From CAZUDO01 sp964618895 (GTDB taxonomy: Bacteria > Desulfobacterota > Binatia > DP-6), in the NCBI GenBank assembly GCA_964618895.1, contig CAZUDO010000122.1:1-64000 (forward strand): 64,000 nucleotides of DNA, read 5' to 3'. The notes below the pieces were generated by a model. That model ran no database searches. It saw only the letters and a list, made by a program, of their open reading frames with translations, and was not told where the DNA came from. Both the position numbers and the translations under genes were made by a program. Shown here piece by piece: positions 16,406 to 24,051 of this stretch (the stretch's first letter is position 1; each line of letters starts with the position of its first letter).

Positions 16406-17200
16406 TCAGACCCCGCCCACGCTCAGCATCACGTCGAGGTCGCGCTTGCCGCGCGTCCAGCCGTCGTGCACGACGCCGAAGGGCGACAGCCAGAGGCCCT
16501 CGGCCGGCGCGAGGCGCACGCGCAGGAAGGACTGGTGCGGGAAGACGTCGAGATAGCGCGCCACCAGCGCGCGCGGTGGGAGGGCGCGCACGTCGGCGTG
16601 CCCGGCCGTTTCGAGCCGCGCCGCGAGCGTCACCGGCGGGAGGTCGAGCAGCACGACGAAGCTGGCCTCGTCGCCGAGGTTCACCAAGCCGATCGTCCGG
16701 CGCGCGGGCCCGTCGGCCGTGGCCGGACGGTCGCCGAAGCCGAGCCCCGCCGGCGCGCTGCCGGCGCCGACCCGCGTCGAGCCGAGGCCGGGTGCGCTCA
16801 CCGTCACCTCGAAGCTCGCCCGCTCGGGCAGCGGCAGCCCCTTGAAGTGCAGGAACTGGACGTACTCCGAGAACAGCCTGTCGACGCCCGGGCCTGCTGC
16901 CGTGGCCATGCCGGCGCGCTCCGCGTGCGTCCACCACGCCCGGCGCAGGCGCTCGGGGAACTCGAGCAGGCCGAGGTGGGTCGGTGGCAGCACGGTGTCG
17001 CGTCCGGGGACCTGCGTGACCAGCGCCGCGAGCGCAGCGTCGTCCACGAGCGTCCAGTCGTCGCGCGGTCGGGCGGGGTCCGCGCCCCCCGCCGGCTCGA
17101 TCCCGCCGTTACGGGCGATCCGCCCCTGCCACCCTCGCGACGGCGTGAATCGTGGCGCCACCACGAAGCGATAGACGGGCTCGGCCTCGTCACCCGGCAT
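16406..17200 (-). CDS. Unidentified third gene of the triceptide-type RiPP locus
   Basis: 264 residues, no signal peptide or membrane segment. No family was recognised. Visible features are RFVVAPRFTPSRGWQGRIARNGG near the start, a helical middle (HLGLLEFPERLRRAWW, FSEYVQFLHFKGLPLPE) and a beta-rich C-terminal part ending in RVRLAPAEGLWLSPFGVVHD then GWTRGKRDLDVML, which could be a double-stranded beta-helix. Its GTG/ATG region overlaps the maturase gene by 11 bases, so the two are translated together. It is probably a tailoring enzyme or accessory protein for the modified peptide; this is guilt by association only. Confidence 0.7.
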   Translation of the reverse strand: MPGDEAEPVYRFVVAPRFTPSRGWQGRIARNGGIEPAGGADPARPRDDWTLVDDAALAALVTQVPGRDTVLPPTHLGLLEFPERLRRAWWTHAERAGMATAAGPGVDRLFSEYVQFLHFKGLPLPERASFEVTVSAPGLGSTRVGAGSAPAGLGFGDRPATADGPARRTIGLVNLGDEASFVVLLDLPPVTLAARLETAGHADVRALPPRALVARYLDVFPHQSFLRVRLAPAEGLWLSPFGVVHDGWTRGKRDLDVMLSVGGV

Positions 17201-18338
17201 GAGCCGCGTCGGCCTCCGGGCGCCGCGTCTTGGCGAGCACCACGTCGGCCAGTGCCTGGCGGTGCAGGCGGCAGAACAGGGTCTCGGTCGAATCGAACGA
17301 GCCGTTCTCGAAGTACTTGTTCGCGGGCGCGCCCCCGCCGCAGAAGCGGAACCACGCGCACTGCGCGCGGCACTGCACCACGCCCGCGGCCACGTCGCGC
17401 GCCATGGCGCGGAAGCGTGCCGCGGCCGCCGCGTCGGCGAACGAGTCGCGCAGCACGTTGCCGAGCGCGAAGCCGCCGTAGGTCGCGCTCGGGAGGCCGA
17501 GCAATTCGGGAGAGAAGGTGGAGAAGTTGCCCTCGCAGTCCACCGAGACGATGGCGAACGGTGCGGTCTCGTGCGACGACGGCAGGCGGTCGTCGTCGCC
17601 GCGCAGGATGGCGCCGATCATGTGGTCGAACTCGCGCACCCGGAGCGGCGGCTCCGTGCTCATCGCGAGATCGAAGAAACGCGCCATGAACTCGCGATAG
17701 CGCACCACGGTGTCCGCCGCCTCGAGCGACGAGCCGGTGTTCGGTCCTTCGATCTCTTCGACGTTGAAGCCCACATGGGCGATCCCGTGCTCGACGTAGA
17801 ACGCGTAGAGCTCGTCGGGGTAGTCGAGGGCGTCGCGCGTGAGCACCGTGATGACGTGAAACGGCACGTCCCGGCGGCGGAGCCAGCCGATCCCCTCGAG
17901 AACGCGCGCGTGCGTACCCTTCCCGCTGCGCGTCGTGCGTCGGGTGTCGTTCAGGAACGCGGGCCCGTCGACGCTCACCCCGACGCGCACGTCGGGGCGC
18001 TGGAAGAGCGCGCACCAGCGGTCGTCGATCAGCGTGGCGTTGGTCTGGAAGGAGTGCGTGACCGGGATCCCGGGCGCCGCAAGGCGCGCCGCGGTGGCGA
18101 AGGCGTCGTCATAGAAGGCCGGGGGCAGGACCAACGGCTCGCCCGCATGCCACACGACGGTGTAGGGCTGCGTCGCGAGGCCGCTCTCCGCGACGCGCTC
18201 GAAGATGCGCGCGAGCGTGGCGCTCCGGATGCGCTTCTTGCTGCCGCGATCCGGCAGGTAGCAGTAGCTACAGTCGAGGTTGCAGAACGGCGTCGGCTGG
18301 ATGACGAGCAGGTCGAGCGGACCGAGCCGCTCGGTCAT
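17190..18338 (-). CDS. Radical SAM/SPASM peptide maturase, GrrM-like
   Basis: 382 residues. The 4Fe-4S SAM motif is CNLDCSYCYLP (Cys-x3-Cys-x2-Cys), followed by VVWHAGEPLVLPPAFYDDAF and FQTNATLIDDRWC, the pattern of anaerobic sulfatase-maturase-like rSAM enzymes. The C-terminal SPASM region has VDCEGNFSTFSPELLG and the auxiliary-cluster cysteines in CRAQCAWFRFCGGG and FCRLHRQAL. This architecture, next to a secreted aromatic-Asn repeat precursor, matches GrrM-type cyclophane-forming maturases. The enzyme would crosslink aromatic rings to asparagine beta-carbons within W-x-N triplets. It starts 9 bases after the precursor stop. Confidence 0.88.
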   Translation of the reverse strand: MTERLGPLDLLVIQPTPFCNLDCSYCYLPDRGSKKRIRSATLARIFERVAESGLATQPYTVVWHAGEPLVLPPAFYDDAFATAARLAAPGIPVTHSFQTNATLIDDRWCALFQRPDVRVGVSVDGPAFLNDTRRTTRSGKGTHARVLEGIGWLRRRDVPFHVITVLTRDALDYPDELYAFYVEHGIAHVGFNVEEIEGPNTGSSLEAADTVVRYREFMARFFDLAMSTEPPLRVREFDHMIGAILRGDDDRLPSSHETAPFAIVSVDCEGNFSTFSPELLGLPSATYGGFALGNVLRDSFADAAAAARFRAMARDVAAGVVQCRAQCAWFRFCGGGAPANKYFENGSFDSTETLFCRLHRQALADVVLAKTRRPEADAAHAG

Positions 18339-18347
18339 GCCGCCGGC

Positions 18348-18701
18348 TCAGAAATTGGCCCAACCGGGTCCATAGTTGCCCCAGTTGTGCCAGTTGTTCC
18401 AGTTGGGCCAGTTCGGCCACCCCACCACCGGGCGAACGCCGACGACACCGATCCGGTTGCCCCACCACGCCAGCTGGTCGGGCGCGGTCGGCTGCTGCGC
18501 GTCGGGGGTGCCGGAGCGCAGGGCCTCGCGGGCCTGTTGCACGCGCTGCTCGACGCTCGGCTGTGTGGGCGGGAGCGCGGCGTTTGCGGGCGGCGTGCCG
18601 ACGACGGCGGCGGCGATGACGAGACTGCCGGCGCTCGCTTGCAGGGCGCGCAGCCAGGTGTGCTTCAGGCGAGAGTGACGACGATGCGAGGTCGCGCCCA
18701 T
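18348..18701 (-). CDS. Secreted RiPP precursor with tandem W-x-N triplets (GrrA/OscA-like)
   Basis: 117 residues from ATG 18701 (AAAGGGG 9-16 bases upstream). Residues 1-41 form a Sec-type signal: a basic start, hydrophobic SAGSLVIAAAVVG and a cleavage site after ANA. A helical leader follows (SVEQRVQQAREALR), resembling GrrA leaders. The C-terminus is the core: five contiguous triplets W-P-N, W-P-N, W-N-N, W-H-N, W-G-N at residues 95-109, then Y110 and a final W-A-N at 114-116, ending in Phe. An earlier W-G-N lies at 80-82. Every triplet fits the aromatic-x-Asn rule for three-residue cyclophanes. The product is probably exported after modification. Confidence 0.86.
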   Translation of the reverse strand: MGATSHRRHSRLKHTWLRALQASAGSLVIAAAVVGTPPANAALPPTQPSVEQRVQQAREALRSGTPDAQQPTAPDQLAWWGNRIGVVGVRPVVGWPNWPNWNNWHNWGNYGPGWANF

Positions 18702-18860
18702 GGTGGTGCCCCTTTCCCGATCCGCTCTCCGGTCACGCCGGAATGGCGGCGGGACTGTAGAGAGCGCGCCCCGCACTGTCAACCACCGGCTTGACAGAAC
18801 GGGGCAGGACAGGGACAACCCGGCAACCGTTCACGGTCGTTGCGACTCTCAGGAGGACCC

Positions 18861-19436
18861 ATGCACCGAGCTCTCGTCGTGGTTGTCGTTCTCGCCGCCA
18901 CCTCGGCATTCGCGGACGCCCCGAAGGTGGGCGATATGGTCAACAACCCGCCGTACGCGCACTGGGTGCAGTTCGCCGTCGGGACCTCCGTCACCGTGAA
19001 GGAAGTCGTGACGCTGGCGGACGGCAGCCTGGCCGAGACCGTGGTCACGTCGAAGCTGATCGCCAAGAACAAGGACGAGCTGACGGTCGAAACCGTCGCC
19101 GTCGGCGCCGCCGGGAGCACGCATGGTGGCGCGGCAGAAGAGACCAAGACCGTGACCGACTACCCGGCGAAGGTGAAGTTCGAGCGCGCGCATTCGCCGG
19201 TGTCGGCCAGCTACTCGGTCACCGAGGGCAAGGAAGTCGTCGACGTGAAGGGCAAGCAGGTGGAGGCCGAGTGGGTCGAAGCCAGCGCCACAAACGGCGA
19301 CGAGACCGTCGTGGAGAAAGTCTGGACCGCGCAGGATGTCCCCGGCGGCATCGTGAAGCAGACCATCACCAAGAAGAAGGGTGGCAAGGTCGCCTCGCAG
19401 TCCACGCTCTCGGTGGTCGAGACCGCGAAGAAGTAG
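18861..19436 (+). CDS. Secreted hypothetical protein
   Basis: 191 residues from ATG 18861, preceded by AGGAGG. The first 19 residues are a signal peptide (ALVVVVVLAATSAFADA). The mature part is beta-rich and polar, with a repeated V-T-x-x-E-V pattern (GTSVTVKEVVTLADG, DELTVETVAVGA, KVWTAQDVPGG); no cysteine, metal site or known family is visible. It is divergent from the RiPP precursor across about 160 bases. A link with the RiPP locus is possible but unsupported. Confidence 0.65.
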   Translation: MHRALVVVVVLAATSAFADAPKVGDMVNNPPYAHWVQFAVGTSVTVKEVVTLADGSLAETVVTSKLIAKNKDELTVETVAVGAAGSTHGGAAEETKTVTDYPAKVKFERAHSPVSASYSVTEGKEVVDVKGKQVEAEWVEASATNGDETVVEKVWTAQDVPGGIVKQTITKKKGGKVASQSTLSVVETAKK

Positions 19437-19478
19437 CGCCGCGCGCCGCGCGACGATCGGTAGAACGTGCCGCCGCGG

Positions 19479-19495
19479 GCCCCGCGTGGCGGGGC
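19479..19495 (+). terminator. Possible terminator hairpin
   Basis: gccccgc-gtg-gcggggc forms a perfect 7-bp stem with a 3-base loop, followed by a moderately T-rich run (gtctgtatctg). It sits between two same-strand secreted-protein genes and could end the upstream transcript. Confidence 0.45.
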
Positions 19496-19542
19496 GTCTG
19501 TATCTGCATTTCCGGGGCACCAAACAACGGAAGGAGTGTGTG

Positions 19543-20118
19543 ATGAGGGGATTGGTGTGTGCGGCAGTTCTGCTGGCCAGCGTTGCCGGGTGCCACAAGG
19601 CGCTGGAGCCGGAGCGTCCGGTCACGATCCAGCGTTCGGACACCGTCACGACGAGCGCGACGGTCACCAAGATCGACATGAAGACGCGCAAGGTGACGCT
19701 CAAGCGTGCCGACGGACGCCTGGTCACCATCCGCGCCGGCGACGCGGTGAAGAACCTGGCGCAGGTGCGCGTCGGCGATCAGGTGGTTGCGACGTATCAG
19801 GAAGCGATCGTGGCGGAGGTCCGCCCGCCCACCGCGGAGGAGAAGGCCAACCCCGCGCTGGTGGAAGAGGTCGCGGCGGCGGCGATCCCCGGCGAGAAGC
19901 CGGCGGGCGCCGAGGCGGTCCGGATGCGGCTCGTGGGCACGATCGCGGCGATCAACGAGAGCACGCGCGAGGTGACGCTGTCCGTGCGCGACGGCGGTAC
20001 GGTCACGGCTCCGGTGCGCGATCCGGAGAATCTCAAGAAGATCAAGGTCGGCGATCAGGTCACCGTCACCGTCACGGAGGCGATCGCCATCGCAGTGCAG
20101 GCGGCCGCGAAGAAGTAG
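19543..20118 (+). CDS. Putative lipoprotein with two duplicated beta domains
   Basis: 191 residues from ATG 19543 with GGAAGGAG upstream. Signal plus lipobox (LLASVAGC) predict lipidation at Cys18. The mature part contains two copies of a roughly 60-residue unit: the first around TSATVTKIDMKTRKVTLKRA...VRVGDQVVATYQEAI, the second around MRLVGTIAAINESTREVTLS...IKVGDQVTVTVTEAI. The unit resembles small OB/SH3-like DUF5666-type domains. Function is unknown; it is probably a periplasmic envelope protein. Confidence 0.7.
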   Translation: MRGLVCAAVLLASVAGCHKALEPERPVTIQRSDTVTTSATVTKIDMKTRKVTLKRADGRLVTIRAGDAVKNLAQVRVGDQVVATYQEAIVAEVRPPTAEEKANPALVEEVAAAAIPGEKPAGAEAVRMRLVGTIAAINESTREVTLSVRDGGTVTAPVRDPENLKKIKVGDQVTVTVTEAIAIAVQAAAKK

Positions 20119-20124
20119 TCGCCG

Positions 20125-20164
20125 CACGGACCGTCGCCGGGCAGCATCCCGGCGGCGGTCCGTG
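20125..20164. terminator. Long hairpin between convergent genes
   Basis: cacggaccgtcgccggg (20125-20141) pairs with cccggcggcggtccgtg (20148-20164) with one mismatch over 17 bp and a 6-base loop. It lies between the convergent lipoprotein and LigD-like genes, suiting a bidirectional terminator, though no T-run follows. Confidence 0.65.
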
Positions 20165-20209
20165 ACGGCGGGTGGAAGCCGCCGCCGATCGTGCGCGTCG
20201 ATTGAACCC

Positions 20210-20911
20210 CTATCGGCGCGGGCGCGACCGCCACACGGCCGGCGCCCGGCCGCGGGTCGGCCGCCGCACCCGCTCCGGATGCCGGAGGAGTGCCCGGATC
20301 TCTCCCGGTGGATCGCCGCTCGCGGCCCGTTCCACGTTGCTGCCCTCGTGCCAGGCGATTTCGGCGAGGAGGCGTCCCGAGACCACCGAGCGCGGGGCAC
20401 GCTCGGCGATGTCGTCGGTCGAGGCGGCGGCGTCGCGGTGCTTCAGCAGGAGCCAGCCGGGACGTTGAGCGGCGGCTCGTGCCCGAGTCCGCACCAGTAC
20501 CCACGAGCCGGCGAGCTTCTTCCCGACCAGTGTGAACTTGAGCTCGCCCCGCCGGAGGGCGGCGTCCACGTCGGGCTGCTCGGGGAGCCACGTGCCGTGA
20601 TCCCAGATCATGACCGTCCCGCCGCCGTACTCGTTCTCGGGGATCACCCCTTCGAAGTCCGCGTACGCGAGCGGGTGATCCTCGGTCGGTACCGCCATCC
20701 GCTTGATGGCTGGATCGAGGGACGGACCCTTCGGAACGGCCCAGGAGAGTAGCGCGCCGTTCCATTCCAGACGGAAATCGTAGTGCAGGCGCGTCGCCCG
20801 ATGCTTCTGGACGACGAAGACGAGTGCCCGCGTGCGGCGCCGGCGGCTCGTCCCCCGAGGCTCGGGAGTGATGCCGAAGCGACGGCGCTGGCGGTACTCC
20901 TCGAGGCCCAT
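20210..20911 (-). CDS. Stand-alone DNA ligase D 3'-phosphoesterase domain protein
   Basis: 233 residues. The PE domain is recognisable from VVQKHRATRLHYDFRLEWNG (catalytic histidines and aspartate), WAVPKGPSLDP, PLAYADFEGVIPENEYGGG and MIWDHGTW. In LigD, PE trims 3' ribonucleotides and phosphates at breaks during bacterial non-homologous end joining. Here it is a separate gene with no Ku, polymerase or ligase domain nearby. The C-terminal 60 residues are basic and unlike the family. It is well supported as a PE domain; its partner is unknown. Confidence 0.88.
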   Translation of the reverse strand: MGLEEYRQRRRFGITPEPRGTSRRRRTRALVFVVQKHRATRLHYDFRLEWNGALLSWAVPKGPSLDPAIKRMAVPTEDHPLAYADFEGVIPENEYGGGTVMIWDHGTWLPEQPDVDAALRRGELKFTLVGKKLAGSWVLVRTRARAAAQRPGWLLLKHRDAAASTDDIAERAPRSVVSGRLLAEIAWHEGSNVERAASGDPPGEIRALLRHPERVRRPTRGRAPAVWRSRPRR

Positions 20912-20930
20912 GCGTGCCTCGCCGCGGACG

Positions 20931-23249
20931 CTACCGCGTCAGCGGCTCGAGCTTGGAGACCGCGTCGCCCGCCATCACGACGATGCGCTGGCCCAGGTCG
21001 CGGTTCACCTTGCGGTTCTTGTTGATCGCCCGGATGAGTGCGCGCAGGAGCTTGTTCGCCTTCTTGTAGGCGCGGCGTGCGCGTGCCCCGCTCTGATCCT
21101 TGCCGGCGTCGACCGTCTGCTGCGCCTTGTGTACCTTGCGGGCGAACTGCGCGGCGGTCTTCTGCCCGCCGAGCTGCTCCACCGGGGCCTGGCCGAGGGT
21201 GGCGTCGAGGTTCTCGAGCTGGCAGGTGACGGGGGCCAGAAGATCGGCGGCTTCACCAGCAGGTGTGTGGAGGCAGCGACCGGCGTCGCAGATGTCGGCG
21301 GTGCAGGCGTCGCGGTCGTCGCAGGCGAGCGGATCGCTCGCGGTGCACTCGACGGGGAGCGTGGCGGTTGTGGTGGAGGCGGCGGTGGTGGTCGTCGTGC
21401 TGGTCGTGGGGGCGGCTGTGGTGACCGTCGTGCTGGTGGTGACCGTCGTGCTGGTGGTGGTCTCGATGGTGGTCGACGAGGACGTGGTCGGCGCGCGCGA
21501 CGTGGTAGTCGTCGACGCGGTCGTCGAGGTCGAGGTCGTCGGCGGACGGGTGGTGTTGGTGGTGGTCGTGCTCGGGAGGCTCGTCGTCGTGGTCGCTGTG
21601 GTGGTGGTCGTGCTGGTGCTGCTCTTGATCGTCGTGGTCGTGGTCGTGCTGGAGGGGGGGAGCTGGATGCACGACACCAGGTCGGGCTTCGGGATCAGGG
21701 TCGCCAGCGGGGCCACGCCTGCAGTGGCGCCCAGCACGGGGGCCGTGGAAGCGTATTCCAGACGGTTCACGCCGATGAGACGGGCCCTGTCCGGTTGCGT
21801 GACGCTCGCCGGCGGGACGGTCGAGAGCAGCGAGCCGCCGATCGTCATCTGCCCGTTCGCCTGCAGCAGGTTCTCGCCGCCGCCCCCGACGAGGGCGCCG
21901 CTGATCGATACGATCGCCCCGGTCGTCGACACGTTCGCTCCCTGCGCGACGTTCAGGGTGCACCCGTGAAGGGTGGTGCGTCCGCCGGCGCCGCCGCCGA
22001 AGCCGTTGGCGTGGATGTTGCCGAAGACCTCGAGCGTGTTGCCGCGCAGGTTCAAGTCACCCCCGGGGCCGGGATCGCCGTCGCCGTCGATCTCCGCGCC
22101 GACACGGACGCTGGCCGCACCGTTCGACGCGGCCAACAATGTACCCGCACCACACGAGCCGCCCTGCACGTCGATCGGCCCGAGGGTGAGCGTGCGGCCG
22201 GCATCCAGTTGTACGTCGCCGCCGCATCCGTCGCCTCCTCGTCCCGCCGCCAGCACTGGGGCGTTCGCGTTCAGGTCGAGCGTGGCGTCGGCGTCGAGGC
22301 TCCCGCCCTGCCCGTCGGGCGCTGCGCCCGCGATGTCGACGGGGGCGCCGATCAGGATGCTGCCGGTGAGGGCGCTCAGCAGCACGTCGGCGCCGGTGCC
22401 GCCCCCTTCAATAGCGCTACCCGAGCCCCGGCCGTTGAGCGCGCCGTTCATCGTGATGTTGCCGCCGGCCGTGATCTGCACAAAGCCGGCGTCGCCGATC
22501 GAGGCGGTGGCGCCGCACTCGATCTTGCCGTTCACCGAGCTGGTGAAGTCGAGAGCCGGGTAGAGCTCGATCGTTCCCCCGTCGCCGCCGGTGGCGTCGA
22601 TGGGGGCGTTCTGCGTGATGTTGCCCGCTTCGGCCATCACGAACGCACCGCCCGCGATGCCCTGGTTGCCGGCCTTCACGGTGATCGGGGCGAGCCCGCC
22701 GAGGATGATGTTGCCGGTCGTGCTGCGGACGTTGATCGTGCCGCCGAAGCCCGCCTGCAGCGCGCGCGCCTCGAGCTGGCCGTCGATGGTCACGCCGGTG
22801 CTGGCGTTCAGGTCGATCTGTCCGCCCTCGATCTCGGCGGTCACCGTGATGCGCGACGGCCTGGAGCCGTCGAGGTTCGCCTGCATCCGGATCGTCGTCG
22901 CAGACGTGAGGATGACGCTCGGCCCGGTGCCGGTGGCGGCGGACTCGGCGGGCGGGAGGAGCTTGGCTGCAGGCTCGAACGTGATGCTGCCCGCCCTGAC
23001 CCAGAAGGTGCCCACCCCCACGGTGATCTCGACCCCCGCTCTGACGATGAAGTTTCGCGCGCCCAAGTCGTAGGTGGCGTCCGCGGAGGCGATGGTCTGG
23101 TTAATCCCCACGACGCAGTCGCCACTGGCAGACAAGCACAGCGTCTGGGCTCCCGCCGGCACCGCCGCCAGCGCGAGGACGAGCGACAGCAGCGTCCCGA
23201 CCGGGAGATGGGCCGGGCGCGCGGGCCGTGGGTGTACGTCGATCCTCAT
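20931..23249 (-). CDS. Large secreted beta-rich protein with Thr-rich linker
   Basis: About 772 residues from ATG 23249, with a signal peptide (LLSLVLALAAVPAGAQ). The N-terminal 480 residues have the repetitive G-N-I/G-T-I pattern of right-handed beta-helix or adhesin-like proteins (for example AEAGNITQNAPIDATGGDGG). A linker of about 110 residues that is almost only Thr and Ser follows, then a Cys-rich segment (CTASDPLACDDRDACTADIC), then a lysine-rich helical tail. The protein is probably extracellular or on the surface; binding or catalytic function is unknown. Codons for the linker create strong gtg/gtc simple sequence. Confidence 0.78.
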   Translation of the reverse strand: MRIDVHPRPARPAHLPVGTLLSLVLALAAVPAGAQTLCLSASGDCVVGINQTIASADATYDLGARNFIVRAGVEITVGVGTFWVRAGSITFEPAAKLLPPAESAATGTGPSVILTSATTIRMQANLDGSRPSRITVTAEIEGGQIDLNASTGVTIDGQLEARALQAGFGGTINVRSTTGNIILGGLAPITVKAGNQGIAGGAFVMAEAGNITQNAPIDATGGDGGTIELYPALDFTSSVNGKIECGATASIGDAGFVQITAGGNITMNGALNGRGSGSAIEGGGTGADVLLSALTGSILIGAPVDIAGAAPDGQGGSLDADATLDLNANAPVLAAGRGGDGCGGDVQLDAGRTLTLGPIDVQGGSCGAGTLLAASNGAASVRVGAEIDGDGDPGPGGDLNLRGNTLEVFGNIHANGFGGGAGGRTTLHGCTLNVAQGANVSTTGAIVSISGALVGGGGENLLQANGQMTIGGSLLSTVPPASVTQPDRARLIGVNRLEYASTAPVLGATAGVAPLATLIPKPDLVSCIQLPPSSTTTTTTIKSSTSTTTTTATTTTSLPSTTTTNTTRPPTTSTSTTASTTTTSRAPTTSSSTTIETTTSTTVTTSTTVTTAAPTTSTTTTTAASTTTATLPVECTASDPLACDDRDACTADICDAGRCLHTPAGEAADLLAPVTCQLENLDATLGQAPVEQLGGQKTAAQFARKVHKAQQTVDAGKDQSGARARRAYKKANKLLRALIRAINKNRKVNRDLGQRIVVMAGDAVSKLEPLTR

Positions 23250-23405
23250 GGGACGCGGCACGGGGGAGCAACGGGTGTGCCGGAAGTGACCCATCAGGGT
23301 GCCGGAAACGGTAGCGTTGGTGCGCCCCTCGCGTGGCGTCGGTGCACGATTCAGGCAGGGTCGCGGGTCACGTACGTTGAACGGCCGGCCGGGGGGCAGA
23401 AGCGG

Positions 23406-24047
23406 TCACTCTCGGGCGAGCGCACCGAGCTCCCGGAGAAACGCCGCGGTGCGGTTCCACATGGGGTCGAGCACCTCGGTGAGCTTGTGCCCGGCGTTCA
23501 TGACGCAGAGTTCGCGGTTCGGACGGCGGGCGGTAAAAGGTGTGATGGCGGCCAGCGGCACGGCGTTGTCGTGGCGGCCGGCGAAGACGAGTGCGGAAAC
23601 GGGCGGGTCGGGCTCCTCGGGGTACGCGTGCCCGTCATCCAGGATGCCGATGTGCAGTGGGAGCTCGCGCTTCTGACCGTAATGGTAGCAGGGAGCGGTG
23701 CCCTTGGCGCGCCAGCGTGCGACCGCCTGCGCACCGATACGCTCCTCCCAGCGCTGCACGAAGCCGAAGGCGGGCGCGAACAGGACCAGGCCGCGCACGC
23801 GCTCGGGGTGGCGGGCGGCAACCAAGGTGGCGAGATAGCCGCCGAGGCTCGAGCCCAGCAGGACCGCGTCGGCGGAGCCGATCAGCCCTTCGACGACGGC
23901 CAGCATGCTGGTCACCGTCATGTGGGTGAAGTCGGGGGCGAGGTCGGGGATCTCGAGTCGCGCGCCGGCGTCGGTCAGGCGGGCGCGGAAGAACTGCGCC
24001 TTGGTGCTCGCCGGGCCGGAGGCGAACCCGTGCAGGTAGACGAGCAT
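23406..24047 (-). CDS. YqiA/UPF0227-like alpha/beta-hydrolase
   Basis: 213 residues. The start MLVYLHGFASGPASTKAQFF is typical of YqiA-like esterases. The nucleophile elbow is GSSLGGYLA; the acid is likely in FAGRHDNAVP and the histidine in NAGHKLTEV. It lies 4 bases downstream of the acyl-CoA dehydrogenase gene at 24052 and probably shares its mRNA, so it may act on acyl esters or thioesters of that pathway. Confidence 0.82.
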   Translation of the reverse strand: MLVYLHGFASGPASTKAQFFRARLTDAGARLEIPDLAPDFTHMTVTSMLAVVEGLIGSADAVLLGSSLGGYLATLVAARHPERVRGLVLFAPAFGFVQRWEERIGAQAVARWRAKGTAPCYHYGQKRELPLHIGILDDGHAYPEEPDPPVSALVFAGRHDNAVPLAAITPFTARRPNRELCVMNAGHKLTEVLDPMWNRTAAFLRELGALARE

Positions 24048-24051
24048 CGGC

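Noticed and set aside
21350..21660. Dense gtg/gtc simple repeat
   Set aside because: It is the coding sequence for the Thr/Ser linker, not a CRISPR array or independent repeat. The same applies to 58800-58990.
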